This document shows, piece after piece, positions 22,302-33,922 of a stretch of DNA of 64,000 bases; position 1 is the first letter of the stretch, and the number at the start of each line of letters is the position of its first letter. The translations under genes and the position numbers were made by a program. The notes under the pieces were generated by a model that was not told where the DNA came from, made no database searches, and saw only the letters and a program-made list of their open reading frames with translations. Source of the DNA: Camellia lanceoleosa (Eukaryota; Streptophyta; Magnoliopsida; Ericales; Theaceae); the NCBI GenBank assembly GCA_025200525.1, contig CM045760.1, positions 43,667,932-43,731,931 on the forward strand, given 5' to 3'.

Positions 22302-22444
22302 GTTTGGTAATTCAAAATTTTGTGATTTAAATGGCTCAAATTTGTTAAAACGACATCGTTTTACACTCAAAATCTGTCAAAACGACGTCGTTTTAAGTTA
22401 TTTGAGCCATTTAAACCACAAAATTTTGAACTACCTAACATTGT
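22302..22444. mobile_element. 143 bp near-perfect fold-back MITE
   Basis: Left arm TTGGTAATTCAAAATTTTGT and right arm ACAAAATTTTGAACTACCTA are inverted repeats continuing through TTTAAATGGCTCAAA / TTTGAGCCATTTAAA to a centre with AAAACGACATCGTTTT and AAAACGACGTCGTTTT, which are themselves palindromic. Such hairpins are typical small-RNA sources. Its family is unassigned. Confidence 0.7.
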
Positions 22445-22724
22445 TGTTATAAATATATTAATGTCAAACCTTGTAAAAACTGTTGTGCGGCAGCAACAAA
22501 AACACATCTTTTATGATCTTATAATTTATTTTATTTTTATTTCTTTTTATAGTCAAACTCTTAGGGTGTGTTTGGTAACGTTTACATTTTCAGTTTATAT
22601 TTACAAAAAATTTATAAATTTGTTTTTGTTTATTTTTAAAAAAACATAAACTACAAATGCGTTTGATAATTAACAAAATGTTTAAAAAAAATTTAAAAAA
22701 TAAAAAAGAGTGAGAAATGGCAAG

Positions 22725-23104
22725 TGACGGCGGAAGACGGTGATAGAAAGTGGTAACGGTGGGTGGTGGGTAGCTGGTGGTATGGGTGGTGGCGGATGGG
22801 TGGTGGTGGGTGGGTGACGGTGGCGAGTGGTGGGTAGTAGCGAGTGGGTGGTGGTGGCGGGTGGTGGTGAGTGGTGGCGGGTGGGTGGTAGGTGACGGTA
22901 GCGGGTGGTGGGTGACGGTGGCGGGTAGTGGGTGGTAACGAGTTGGTGGTGGTGGTGGTGGCAGGTGGGTGGCGGATGACAGGTGGTGGTTGGTGGTGAC
23001 GGGTGGGTGGTGGTGGTGGGTAGATGGGTGACGATGGCTGGTGGTAGCGAGTGGGTGGTGGTGGCAAGTAAGTGGCAAATGGCGGGTGGGTGGTGGTGAC
23101 GGGT
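22725..23104. repeat. GGTGG-rich minisatellite, left half
   Basis: Irregular tandem units such as GTGGTGGGTGGTGGTGACGG and GTGGCGGGTGG fill this stretch. It is strongly strand-asymmetric (G and T on the plus strand, few C) and runs of GGTGGG are G-quadruplex-prone. It stops exactly at the gypsy target duplication CGGGT and resumes at 33168. Confidence 0.9.
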
Positions 23105-24127
23105 TGTGATACCCATGTTCGGTATTATGTTAAATGGTCCCTAATACGTATGTGATTATATGTCTTGATATGATTTTGTGTGCCATTATATGGATATATG
23201 TGATTTTGGAACTCTCTCTGTTCACCGTAGGAATATCTGTTTGAATAATCTGCTTCGGAAATTAAATTGAGGGCCTTATCGGCCACAGAACCCGAAATTG
23301 ATTACGCCATTATGATTAGCATAACTTTTAGAGCTTACAGTGAAATTTAATTGAAAATTGATTCTGGTCAATTTAAATTGATTAAATTGATGAATTAAGT
23401 GCCCTATTATTTTATGTTAGAATAATGTGTTAGTGGGGTATGATGTATGGAGGCACTACACTCTCCTTAACTCATTTTGAGCTCAAAAATCTAAGGATAC
23501 AATTGTAAGAGAGTGATGGCCGGCCTTAGTGAGAGAAAGGGAGAGAAATTGTGCATTTTGGCTTAAAGCTTGGGAATTTTGGGGATTTAGCTCAAGAATT
23601 GACTAGAGCTTAGAAGATCAAAACTTCTAGGTGAGTAATTCTTGGATTATAGTTCGTAATTTTGCGTATTCAAGCGAATTTGGTGATCAAGAGTAAGATT
23701 GAAATGAAATTGTGTTGGAATTGTTGAATTGAAGCTTAATATGTGCATGCATGTAAGAAATTACTTTGAAATTACATGTTTGAGCACAAATGTGTGTAAT
23801 CCATGTGAAAGGTTAAAGGAAACTCATGTTTTGATCACCATTTGAGTTATCTAAGTTGAGAATGTGGCTAATTCATCACATGCATGTACAATTTGAGAAG
23901 ATATGAGCTTGAATGCATGAATTTGTTATGTTGGTATTGAGTTTGACATATTTTGGGCCATGCTTGTAGATAAATCAAGAAATTGAGCTTCATAATGTTA
24001 TAATCTTGCATTGGAGCCATATTGGTATGATTATATTTGAGATTTAAGCCATTGCATGCAAGTAATGTAGCTGGAAAATCGAATTGGAGCTCAAGAACAT
24101 AATCTGGGAAACCCAGAATTTTGATGT

Positions 24128-24461
24128 CCGCTCGAGCGGGGATTTCGAGCGCCCAGTATTTTGTTCTTGCAGGCATGGTGTCTGCTCGAGCGAGGAATTT
24201 CACGCTCGAGTGGGGATCATGGAGGATGAACTTCCGCTCGAGCGTCCTATCTCATGTTCGAGCGTAAAAATGATGCATCCAGTACTTTTTGTAGACATAG
24301 AGTCCGCTCGAACGGGTAAGTTCACGCTCGAGTGGGGAGCCATGTTAAGAAGCCTTCCACTCGAGCGCCATTTTGGACGATCGAGCGTAAATTTCACTTA
24401 TCCAGTACTTTTGCAGGCCTTAAGGGTCCGCTCGAGGCGGGGAAGTTTACGCTCGAGCGGA
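24128..24461. repeat. CTCGAG palindrome array, 5' LTR
   Basis: About eleven copies of CGCTCGAGCG or close variants lie here, often as facing pairs 15-20 bp apart (CCGCTCGAGCG..TTCACGCTCGAGTGG). Pairs are separated by a spacer with CCAGTACTTTTTGTAG or CCAGTACTTTTGCAGG, giving a higher-order unit of about 130 bp. Confidence 0.85.
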
Positions 24462-24802
24462 GACCCTATTTTCTGAAATTCTGTTTTTGCATTCTGAGTT
24501 ATGTTTTCCGTTCTCTTTCACTTGTAAGCACTTTTAGGCATATGTTAAGCATTGTAAGTGAGTTAATGAGATAAGAATAAAGCCTAAAGAGGAATATGTG
24601 AATTAAAGAACGGATTGAACTGTTAGTGACCCTTTTGTGTTCGTGAAATGTGTAGGGTCAAGCTCCAGGGCAAATCCACAAGCCGACCACTGTGAGTAAT
24701 ATCGATATTTGAAAGCTTATCAATGTCCAATTGTGTATTCCCTTATGAGCTTTATGAGTTGTTAATTGGGATTGTGGACAAAAGTCTAACATGAATGAAT
24801 GA

Positions 24803-25130
24803 TTGGACCGAAGGTCGTTTTGATAATAATAATAATGGACCAAAGGTCGTTTTGATAGAAATGAATGGATCGAAGGTCGTTTTGATAGAAATGAACAGAC
24901 CGAAGATCGTTTTGACATATATGAATGAACCAAAGGTCATTTTGACTTATATGAGTGGGTCGAAGGCCGTTTTGACATGAATTATTGGACCGAAGGCTGT
25001 TTTGACATGAATGATCGGGCCGAAGGCCGTTTTGACATGACTGAGGGGGCCGAAGGCCGTTTTGACATAAATGAGTGGGCCGAAGGCCGTTTTGACATGA
25101 ATGGAAATCCGAATGGGCCAAAGGTCAGAA
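24803..25130. repeat. 30 bp tandem repeat, about 11 units, 5' LTR
   Basis: Consensus GGGCCGAAGGCCGTTTTGAC followed by ATGAATGA, repeated about eleven times with more variation at the left end. The GGCCGAAGGCC core is a short inverted repeat. It encodes SKRPSVHSFM-like decapeptides on the minus strand by chance; I treat those ORFs as artefacts. It is contiguous, without unique spacers, so it is not a CRISPR array. Confidence 0.92.
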
Positions 25131-25739
25131 TGCTGAAACTACAAGTCACTTGATTTGAAATTTGTATAGTTATATATCTGTTAAATAGAAATATGCATTT
25201 GGGCTCGAGGCCGTTTGGAACCTGTTGTTCTACATTGTTATGTAACTTCTCTATTTGATATTATTCGCTGGGTTATCGCTCACGTTCATTCATGTGTTTG
25301 TAGGTGAGCCAAGAGAAGTCCAAACCCAGCCCCAGTGAAGTCTGCCAAGAACAACAAGAGTTTTGAAAAGTCAGCCTTGTGTCTCACGCACGAGACCCAT
25401 CCTTGCTATTTTGTTATGCATTTACGTTTTGTCTTGTTGGCGAGGACTTTGTGTATATTTGTATATAGTCTGTTATGGGTTGGCTCAGTTTAGATGATCC
25501 TGTCTGTAAAGAAATTAATGCTTCTGTACCTTTGATGTGGGTTATTGACGTGTATGAGTATGGTTTGTTTGATGTGCACATAAGCACGGCTCTATGGACA
25601 AATTTTTAAATTTTTGCTTCCGTTTGGCCCCTTTACTCTGATGAGTTATGTCTATTTTGGTCTGAGGCCGTAGGTAATCACAGGATTACTGGCCGGTTAT
25701 GTCCTTAACCCATCGGGGCAGGTAAGGGTCATGACAGAG

Positions 25740-25751
25740 TGGTATCAGAGC
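25740..25751 (+). promoter_or_regulatory. primer-binding site, initiator tRNA-Met
   Basis: TGGTATCAGAGC lies 3 bp after the 5' LTR, the standard primer site for this group. Confidence 0.93.
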
Positions 25752-25995
25752 ACGAGTTAATAACCTACACACTTGTCCAAAAAGAGTAATAAGCGTCTAG
25801 ATAAGATCTAGGATGCATTCATGTGATAAATATGAATTTGGAAACGTTGATTATATGCTTAAATGTTGATATGAACAACTATGTGTTGTAAGTTGTGAAT
25901 TACTTGCACTGCAAATTACCTGAATATGTATGCTTTTTGTTACATGCATACTTGTGTATATTATGTATATAGCATAATGCAAGTTTAATCAGATA

Positions 25996-28900
25996 ATGAG
26001 AACCAGAAGAGATGAAATAGAAGAATCCTCAACTGCCAGAATGGACAGAATGGAAAGACTGATACAGGAAATGGTAGAAGCTTTGAGACAGAAACAGGAG
26101 TGACAACAGCAGTGGCAGCAATCACACCCGCTACCTCCACCTCCGGCACCACCCGTGTCAGATAATCAAAATGATGACCGGATTATAGCTCTCACTAAGG
26201 AATTCAAGAAAATGAAACCACCACAGTTCCACGAGGGACTAGATCCATTGAAAGCCGAAGCGTGGGTCCTCGGCATTGAGAAACTATTTGAAGTGTTCCC
26301 CTGTTCAGAGGCTCAGAAAGTGCTTCTAGCCACTTTTATGCTAGAAGACGAAGCGAGAAGATGGTGGATGTTGATGCGAGAAAATCATAAGGATGTGAAC
26401 TGGGTGAAATTCTTAGAAATATTCTATGACAAATACTTCCCGCAGTGTGTCCGGGATAAGAAAGTGGCAGAATTCATGGAATTCAAGCAAGATAGCGTGA
26501 CAGTGGCTGAGTATGAGACCAAGTTCACTAAGTTGGCCAGGTTTGCACCACATGTAATTGACACAGATTATAAGAAGGCAAGACATTTCGAAGGTGGACT
26601 CCGCAGTGATATCCTAGAGAGGGTGAATGTCCTAAAGCTGGAGACTTACATTGGGGTACCTGACAGGGCCATCATATCAGAGGCTAATATAGCTAGACAA
26701 GCTAAGCCAGTAACTGAATGGAAGGGTAATAAAAGGTAGGGCTTCTTTTCGAAGAAGAAATTTCTGAAAAAACAAAATACAGGCTCCTCAACTACTTCAA
26801 GTTCTTCCCGAGACACAGCTCCCATGTGCAACATTTGTAGCAGAAGGCACCGTGGAGTCTGTTACTGTGCATCAGGAGCCTGTTTTAAGTGTGGAAAACA
26901 ATGACATATGGCCCAAGAGTGTAATCAGAATGGGGGAAAGATAGCAGCTAGTTCCACTGCATCAATTCCAAAGCCGGGAAATACTTTGAGATCTGCTACT
27001 ACTGGGGATACAGTGAGGCAGGGGAGAGTTTTTGCACTTGTTCCGGGCGATACATGGAATGCCAATGCTGTTGTCTCAGGTACTATTTCAATATGTAAGC
27101 AAGATGCCTTTGTATTAATTGATTCTGGATCAACACACTCATTTGTGACATATACATTTGCATCTAGACTAAATAGACCCCTAGAGTTATTACCATATTT
27201 GTTATGTGTGTCTGCTCCATCGGGGGAATCTGTGTTATGTGACTATATATATCGGTTTTGTGACATGTGCATCGAGGATGCTACCCTATATGTAGATTTG
27301 TTGCCCTTGAACTTTAGACATTTCGATGAAATTTTGGGCATGGATTGGTTGACCAAGTATTGTGCCACCATAGATTGTGTGACTAAAAGGGTTATATTTA
27401 AACCACCAGAACAAAAAGAAATTATGTTTGTGGGCAATGGAGTAGTGCCTCCACCTTATTTGATATTTGCAATGAAAGCATGTAAACTGATCAGGAAAGG
27501 GTGCCAGGGTTATTTGTGCTATGTGTTGACTGAACAACCTGTGAATGTTGAATTGAATGATATTCCTATTGTTAGAGAATTTTCGGATGTGTTTCCGAAT
27601 GAATTACCAGGGGAATTAGTAGACATGGAGATAGAGTTTACTATTAAGACTGTGTCGGGCACCCAGCCTATTTCTAAAACTCCCTACATAATGGCTACTG
27701 TTGAAATGAAGGAGTTGAAAGAACAATTGCAAGATCTGCTTGATAAGGGGTTTATCCGACCTAGCACCTCGCCTTGGGGTGGACCAGTACTGTTTGTGAA
27801 AAAGAATGATGGTACCTTGCGTCTGTGCATCGACTATCGGGAATTGAATAAGGTAACAGTAAAGAACAAATACCCCCTACCCCGTATTGATGATTTATTT
27901 GACCAGTTGCAAGGATCACAGGTGTTTTCTAGGATTGATTTGAGATTCGGGTATCACCAGCTGAAGGTTAAGGCAGAGGATGTTGAGAAAACCGCATTCA
28001 GAACGAAGTATGGTCATTTTGAGTTTCTTGTCATGCCATTTGGAGTGACTAATGCCCCGGCAGCATTTATGGACTTGATGAATAGAATTTTTAAAACCTA
28101 CCTTGATGAGTTTGTTGTAGTCTTCATCGATGATATTTTGATATATTCCAAAAATAGACTTGAACATGAACATCACTTGAGAACTGTTTTACAAATACTT
28201 AGGGAAAGAAAATTATTTGCTAAACTAAAGAAATGTGAGTTTTGGTTGGATGAGGTTGTTTTCTTAGGGCATGTGATCAACAAGGAAGGAATTTCGGTGG
28301 ACCTACAGAAAATAGAGGCAATTGTGAATTGGCCTACACCGACTAATGTGACAGAAGTTCGCAGCTTTATGGGCTTAGCTGGGTACTACAGGAGGTTTGT
28401 GAAGGATTTTTCGAAATTAGCCGTGCCTCTTACCCAATTGACACGTAAAGGGTAGCCTTTTGAGTGGAATGAAGAAAGGGAATCAGTCTTTCATTAATTG
28501 AAGACGAGATTGACTACTGCACCAATTTTGACACTACCTTCAGGTACGAAAAATTTTGTAATTTTCAGTGATGCATCTTATAAGGGTTTGGGTTGTATGT
28601 TAATGCAGAACGGAAAGGTTATTGCTTACGCCTCTCAACAGTTGAGGCCACATGAGAAGAATTATCCAACACATGACCTAGAATTGGCCGCAGTTGTTTT
28701 TTCTTTGAAAATCTGGCGGCATTATTTGTATGGGGCAAAGTGTGAAGTCTACACGGATCATAAGAGCCTGAAATACTTCTTCATGCAGAAAGAGTTGAAT
28801 ATGCGTAAGAGAAGATGGCTAGAACTGATAAAAGACTACGATCTAGAGATTCAGTATCACCCCGGGAAAAGCTAATATAGTGGCTGATGCTTTGAGCAGA

Positions 28901-30494
28901 AAATCAACAGGGAGTGTGGCTTGTTTACTTACTGAACAAAGGGAGATTTTGCAAGACTTTGAGAAGTCTGAAATTGAAGTAGTAATAGGTGGACGGGGCG
29001 GACTGATAGCCGCTATTACAGCCGAGCCGACAATTGTTGATGAAATCAAGTAGAAACAGAAAGAGGATGAGTTCCTCAGAAGGGTGATTGATGAGTTTGA
29101 GACAAGTCCAAAAGTAGAATTTAGCATTGGAAATGAAATGTTGAAATTCTGGAACCGAATATGTGTCCCTAATATCCCGGAACTGAAAAAGAGGATTTTA
29201 GATGAAGCCCACAGATCCGTATTTGCTATACATCCAGGTAATAATAAAAATGTATCGGGATTTGAAACAGACCTATTGGTGGCCTAAAATGAAGAAAGAG
29301 ATTGCGAAATATGTGTCCAAGTGCCTTCAGTGTCAGCAAGTTAAGGCTAAACATCAGAAACCAGGCGGTCTACTTCGACCTCTCCCTATTCTCGAGTGGA
29401 AGTGGAAACATGTGACCATGGATTTCGTCGTTGGCCTACCTCGGACTCCTCGAGGTATGGATTCTATTTGGGTTGTAGTTGATAGACTGACTAAATCTAC
29501 ACATTTTCTGCCTGTCAAAACTACATTTACTGCTTATAGATTGGCTACCATTTATGTTGAGGAGATTGTCCGTTTACACGGAGTTTCGGTATTTATTGTA
29601 TCGGATAGAGATCCGAAATTTGTGTCTAGATTGTGGAAGAGTTTGCAGGAAGCTATGGGAACAGAACTGAGGTTCAGTACTGCATTTCACCCACAGACAG
29701 ATGGGCAATCAGAACGAACGATTCAAACCTTGGAAGATATGCTTCGCATGTGTGCTTTGGATTTTCAAGGGAGTTGGGAAGATTATTTGCTGCTTGCAGA
29801 GTTTGCTTATAATAATAGCTTCCACTCCAGCATCGGTATGGCACCATACGAGGCTTTATATGGTAGGAGGTGTAGATCACCTATCTGTTGGACAGAGGTC
29901 GGGGATAGAGCTTTGCTTGGGCCAGAAATTGTGCAAGATATTTCTGAGAAAGTCAAGACTATTCGTCAAAGGCTCAAAACAGCTCAGGACCGACAAAAGA
30001 ATTATGCAGACGTTCGGAGAAGACCTCTTGAGTATGAGGTCGGTGACCATGTGTTCATCTGTGTTTCTCCGATGAAAGGCCAAATCAGATTTGAGAAAAA
30101 TGGCAAGTTGTCGCGCTGTTACGTTGGGCCGTTTCAAATTTTGGAGAGGCTTGGTCCAGTTGCTTATAGAGTGGCTTTACCACCGGGATTCGAGCAAATC
30201 CATAATGTGTTTCATGTGTCGATGTTGAGGGGTTACCTCCGAGACCCGTTTCATGTAATTGATTATCACCGGGTTGTTATTGATGAAAATATGGAATATG
30301 CTGAATGGCCGGAACGAATCGTTGATCGGCAAGTGAAACAGTTGAGAAGCAAGTCCATTCCAATGGTGAAAGTGGAATGGAAAGAGCACTATGGGATGGA
30401 TGCCACGTGGGAAAAAGAGGAGGAAATGCGACTACACTATCCACATTTGTTTCCCAATGAAGGTAACTTAAGTTTGGAGGACCAAACTTCCTAA
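25996..30494 (+). pseudogene. chromovirus gag-pol polyprotein, inactivated
   Basis: The start ATG at 25996 is 245 bp after the primer site. One frame carries gag (KYFPQCVRDKKVAEFMEF near 26440), a zinc-knuckle region (CFKCGKQ*HMAQEC near 26882), protease [11 protein letters not shown] near 27112, and RT with [20 protein letters not shown] and catalytic [11 protein letters not shown] near 28120. RNase H has [13 protein letters not shown] near 28561. Stops in this frame are at 26101, 26737, 26902, 28453 and 28492. Two frameshifts (near 28867 and 29250) shift the integrase. The integrase has KCLQCQQVKAKHQKPGGLL, TMDFVVGLP, VSDRDPKF and HPQTDGQSERTIQ, plus a stop at 29051. The C-terminus resembles a chromodomain. 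Ends with TAA at 30492. Confidence 0.93.
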
Positions 30495-30506
30495 AGGGGG
30501 GAAGAC
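30493..30506 (+). promoter_or_regulatory. polypurine tract
   Basis: AAAGGGGGGAAGAC precedes the 3' LTR directly and overlaps the pol stop codon. Confidence 0.88.
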
Positions 30507-31527
30507 TGTGATACTCCTGTTCGGTATTATGTTAAATGGTCCCTAATACGTATGTGATTATATGTCTTGATATGATTTTGTGTGCCATTATATGGATATA
30601 TGTGATTTTGGAACTCTATCTGTTCACCGTAGGAATATCTGTTTGAATAATCTGCTTCGAAAATTAAATTGAGGGCCTTATCGGCCACAGAACCCGAAAT
30701 TGATTACGCCATTGTGATTGGCATAATTTTTAGAGCCTACGGTGAAATTTAATTGAAAATTGATTCAGGTGAATTTAAATTGATTAAATTGATGAATTAA
30801 GTGCCTTATTATTTTATGTTAGAATAATGTGTTAGTGGGGCATGATGTATGAAGGCACTACACTCTCCTTAACTCATTTTGAGCTCAAAAATCTGAGGAT
30901 ACAATTGTGAGAGAGTGAAGGCCGGCCTTAGTGAGAGAAAGGAAGAGAAATTGTGCATTTTGGCTTAAAGCTTGGGAATTTTGGGGATTTAGCTCAAGAA
31001 TTGACTAGAGCTTAGAAGATCAAAGCTTCTAGGTGAGTAATTCTTGGATTATAGTTCGTAATTTTGCGTATTCAAGCGAATTTGGTGATCAAGAGTAAGA
31101 TTGAAATGAAATTGTGTTGGAATTGTTGAATTGAAGCTTAATATGTGCATGCATGTAAGAAATTACTTTGAAATTGCATGTTTGAGCACAAATGTGTGTA
31201 ATCCATGTGAAATGTTAAAGGAAACTCATGTTTTGATCACCATTTGACTTATCCAAGTTGAGAGTTTGGCTAATTCATCACATGCATGTACAATTTGAGA
31301 AGATATGAGCTTGAATGCATGAATTTGTTATGTTGGTGTTAAGTTTGACATATTTTGGGCCGTGCTTGTAGATAAATCAAGAAATTGAGCTTCATAATGT
31401 TATAATCTTGCATTGGAGCCATGTTGGTATGATTATATTTGAGATTTGAGCCATTCCATGCAAGTAATGTAGCTGGAAAATCAAATTGGAGCTCAAGAAC
31501 ATAATCTGGGAAACCCAGAATTTTGAT

Positions 31528-31866
31528 GTCCGCTCGAGCGGGGATTTCGAGCCCCCAGTATTTTGTTCTTGCAGGCATGGTGTCCGCTCGAGCGGGGAAT
31601 TTCACGCTCGAGTGGAGATCATGGAGGATGAACTTCCGCTCGAGCGTCCTATCTCGCGTTCGAGCGTAAAAATGATGCATCCAGTACTTTTTGCAGACAT
31701 AGAGTCCGCTCGAACGGGTAAGTTCACGCTCGAGCGGGGAGCCATGTTAAGAGGCCTTCTGCTCGAGCGCCATTTTGGACGATCGAGCGTAAATTTCACC
31801 TATCCAGTACTTTTGCAGGCCTTAAGGGTCCGCTCGAGCGGGGAAGTTTACGCTCGAGCGGGGACC
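31528..31866. repeat. CTCGAG palindrome array, 3' LTR
   Basis: The counterpart of 24128-24461. Several sites here are perfect CGCTCGAGCG where the 5' copy has a C-to-T or G-to-A change, and the reverse is rare, so this LTR keeps more of the ancestral palindromes. Confidence 0.85.
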
Positions 31867-32202
31867 CTGTTTTCTGAAATTCCGTTTTTGCATTCTGAGT
31901 TATGTTTTCCGTTCTCTTTCACTTGTAAGCACTCTTAGGCATATGTTAAGCATTGTAAGTGAGTTAATGAGATAAGAATAAAGCCTAAAGAGGAATATGT
32001 GAATTAAAGAACGGATTGAACTGTTAGTGACTCTTTTGTGTTCATGAAATATTTAGGGTCAAGCTCTAGGGCAAATCCACGAGCCGACCACTGTGAGTAA
32101 TATTGATGTTTGAAAGCTTATCAATGTCCAATTGTGTATTCCCTTATGAGCTTTATGAGTTGCTAATTGGGATTATGGACAAAAGTCTGACATGAATGAA
32201 TG

Positions 32203-32560
32203 ATTGTATCGAAGGTCGTTTTGATAATAATAATAATGGACCAAAGGTCGTTTTGATAGAAATGAATGGATCAAAGGTCGTTTTGATAGAAATGAACGGA
32301 CCGAATGTCGTTTTGACATATATAAATGGACCAAAGGTCGTTTTAACTTATATGAGTGGGCCAAAGGCCGTTTTGACATGAATGATCGGGCCGAAGGTTG
32401 TTTTGACATGAATGATCGGGTCGAAGGCCGTTTTGACATGACTGAGTGGGTCGAAGGCCGTTTTGACATAAATGATCGGGCCAAAGGCCGTTTTGACATA
32501 AATGAGTGAGCCGAAGGCCGTTTTGACATGAATAGAAATCTGAATGGGCCAAAGGCCAGA
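32203..32560. repeat. 30 bp tandem repeat, about 12 units, 3' LTR
   Basis: Same GGCCGAAGGCCGTTTTGACATGAATGA-type unit as at 24803, with about one extra unit. The unit-number difference between the two LTRs of one element shows slippage or unequal exchange since insertion. Confidence 0.88.
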
Positions 32561-33167
32561 ATGCTGAAACTACAAGTCACTTGATTTGAAATTCGTATAG
32601 TTATATATCTGTTAAATAGAAATATGCATTTGGGCCCGAGGCCGTTTGGAACCTGTTGTTCTACATTGTTATGTAACTTCTCTATTTGATATTATTCGCT
32701 GGGCTATCACTCACACTCATTCATGTGTTTGTAGGTGAGCCAAGAGAAGTCTAAACCCAGCTCCAGTGAAGTCTGTCAAGAACAACAAGAGTTTTGAAAA
32801 GTCAGCCTTGTGTCTCACGCACGAGACCCATCCTTGCTATTTTGTTATGCATTTACGTTTTGTCTTGTTGGCGAGGACTTTGTGTATATTTGTATATAGT
32901 CGGTTATGGGTTGGCTCAGTTTAGATGATCCTGTCTGTAAAGAAATTGATGCTTCTGTACCTTTGATGTGGGTTATTGACGTGTATGAGTATGGTTTGTT
33001 TGATGTGCACATAAGCGCGGCTCTATGGACAAAGTTTTAAATTTTTGCTTCCGTTTGGCCCCTTTACTCTGATGAGTTATGTCTATTTTGGTCTGAGGCC
33101 GTACGTAATCACAGGATTACTAGCCGATTATGTCCTTAACCCATAGGGGCGGGTAAGGGTCATGACA

Positions 33168-33725
33168 CGGGTGGTGGTGGTGGTGGGTAGGTGGGTGACG
33201 GTGGCGGGTGGTAGGTGGTAGCGAGTGGGTGGTGGTGGTGGTGGTGGTGGTGGTGGTGGCGGGTGATGGGTGGTAATGGCAGGTAGGTGGCAGATGGTCG
33301 GTGAGTGGGTGGTGGGTGGTGATGGTGGGTGATGGGTGGTAACGAGTGGATGGCGGTGGCGGTGTTGGTGGCCGGTGGTGGTGGCAGGTGGGTGGCGGAT
33401 GACGGGTGATGGTGGTGGGGGATGCGACGGTGGCAGGTGGTAGGTGGTAGCAAATGGGTTGTGATGGTAGACGAGTGGGTGGTGGTGGCAGGCGGGTGGG
33501 TGGTGGGTAATAGTGGTGGGTGGTGGTGGCGGGTGGGTGGTGGTGGCAGGTAGGTGGCAGGTGATGGTGATGGTGGTGGTGGTGGTGGTGGCAGTGGGTG
33601 GTGGGTGGTGGTGGCGGGTGGTGGTGGCAGGTGGGTGGTGAGTGGTGGTGGCAGGTGGTGGTGGCGGGTGGTGGCAGAAGACGGTGGCGGAAAATGGTAA
33701 CGGGTAGTGGCAAGTGTTGGGTGGT
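33168..33725. repeat. GGTGG-rich minisatellite, right half
   Basis: Continuation of the array at 22725-23104 after the gypsy insertion, starting with the second copy of CGGGT. It includes a pure (GGT)n run near 33230-33258 and ends at an A run near 33727. Confidence 0.9.
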
Positions 33726-33922
33726 AAAAAAAAAAAAAAACTCAAAACTCAAAATGGAAACACATTTTTTGTGCTTTCATTTTTTTGGCCAAATTTATAA
33801 ACTGAGACCACTGATTTATAAATTAAAAATTTTTCCAAACAAGTTTTTATTTGAGTTTTTTAAAATTTTGTAAATAAAAAAACAGAAAACTGAAAACGTA
33901 AGTGTTACCAAATGGCACCTTA

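Larger units (their letters stand above)
23105..25736 (+). repeat. 5' LTR of the chromovirus
   Basis: A 2632 bp LTR runs from TGTGATACCCATG to GGGTCATGACA. It contains a CTCGAG palindrome array (24128-24461) and an eleven-unit 30 bp tandem array (24803-25130). Both are also in the 3' LTR. Confidence 0.95.
23105..33167 (+). mobile_element. full-length Ty3/gypsy chromovirus (Tekay/Del-like)
   Basis: Two 2.6 kb LTRs flank a Met primer site, a gag-pol region in the order protease, RT, RNase H, integrase, chromodomain-like C-terminus, and a polypurine tract. The target duplication CGGGT is perfect (23100-23104 and 33168-33172). RT before integrase is the Ty3/gypsy order. The long LTRs and a C-terminal region after integrase containing VKVEWKEHYGMDATWE indicate a chromovirus, probably the Tekay/Del clade (inference). 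The LTRs differ at scattered sites only, so it is younger than most neighbours, but coding is broken. Confidence 0.95.
30507..33167 (+). repeat. 3' LTR of the chromovirus
   Basis: A 2661 bp LTR matches 23105-25736 throughout. It starts TGTGATACTCCTG and ends GGGTCATGACA. Differences are scattered substitutions and small changes in the 30 bp array. Confidence 0.95.
22564..33919. mobile_element. PIF/Harbinger-like element with minisatellite core, split by a gypsy element
   Basis: The ends are GGGTGTGTTTGGTAACGTTT (22564) and, inverted from 33919, GGTGCCATTTGGTAACACTT, continuing to ACGTTTTCAGTTT on both sides. The trinucleotide TTA flanks both ends (22561-22563 and 33920-33922), the target preference of PIF/Harbinger elements. 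The inside, without the gypsy insertion, is about 1.3 kb. It is mostly a GGTGG-rich minisatellite with no transposase, so it is non-autonomous. The poly-His/Pro ORFs on its minus strand are repeat artefacts. Confidence 0.75.

Noticed and set aside
22590..23116. Long His/Pro/Thr-rich ORFs on the minus strand (also at 33120-33752)
   Set aside because: They run in all three frames over the GGTGG minisatellite and have no start context or domain. They are repeat translations.
24658..25121. Overlapping minus-strand ORFs with SKRPS or QNGLRP decapeptide repeats (also at 32173-32580)
   Set aside because: They come from the 30 bp LTR tandem array, whose length is a multiple of three, so every frame stays open. 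They are non-coding LTR sequence.
24803..25130. 30 bp repeats as a CRISPR array
   Set aside because: Units are contiguous with no unique spacers, inside a plant retrotransposon LTR, and present in both LTRs.
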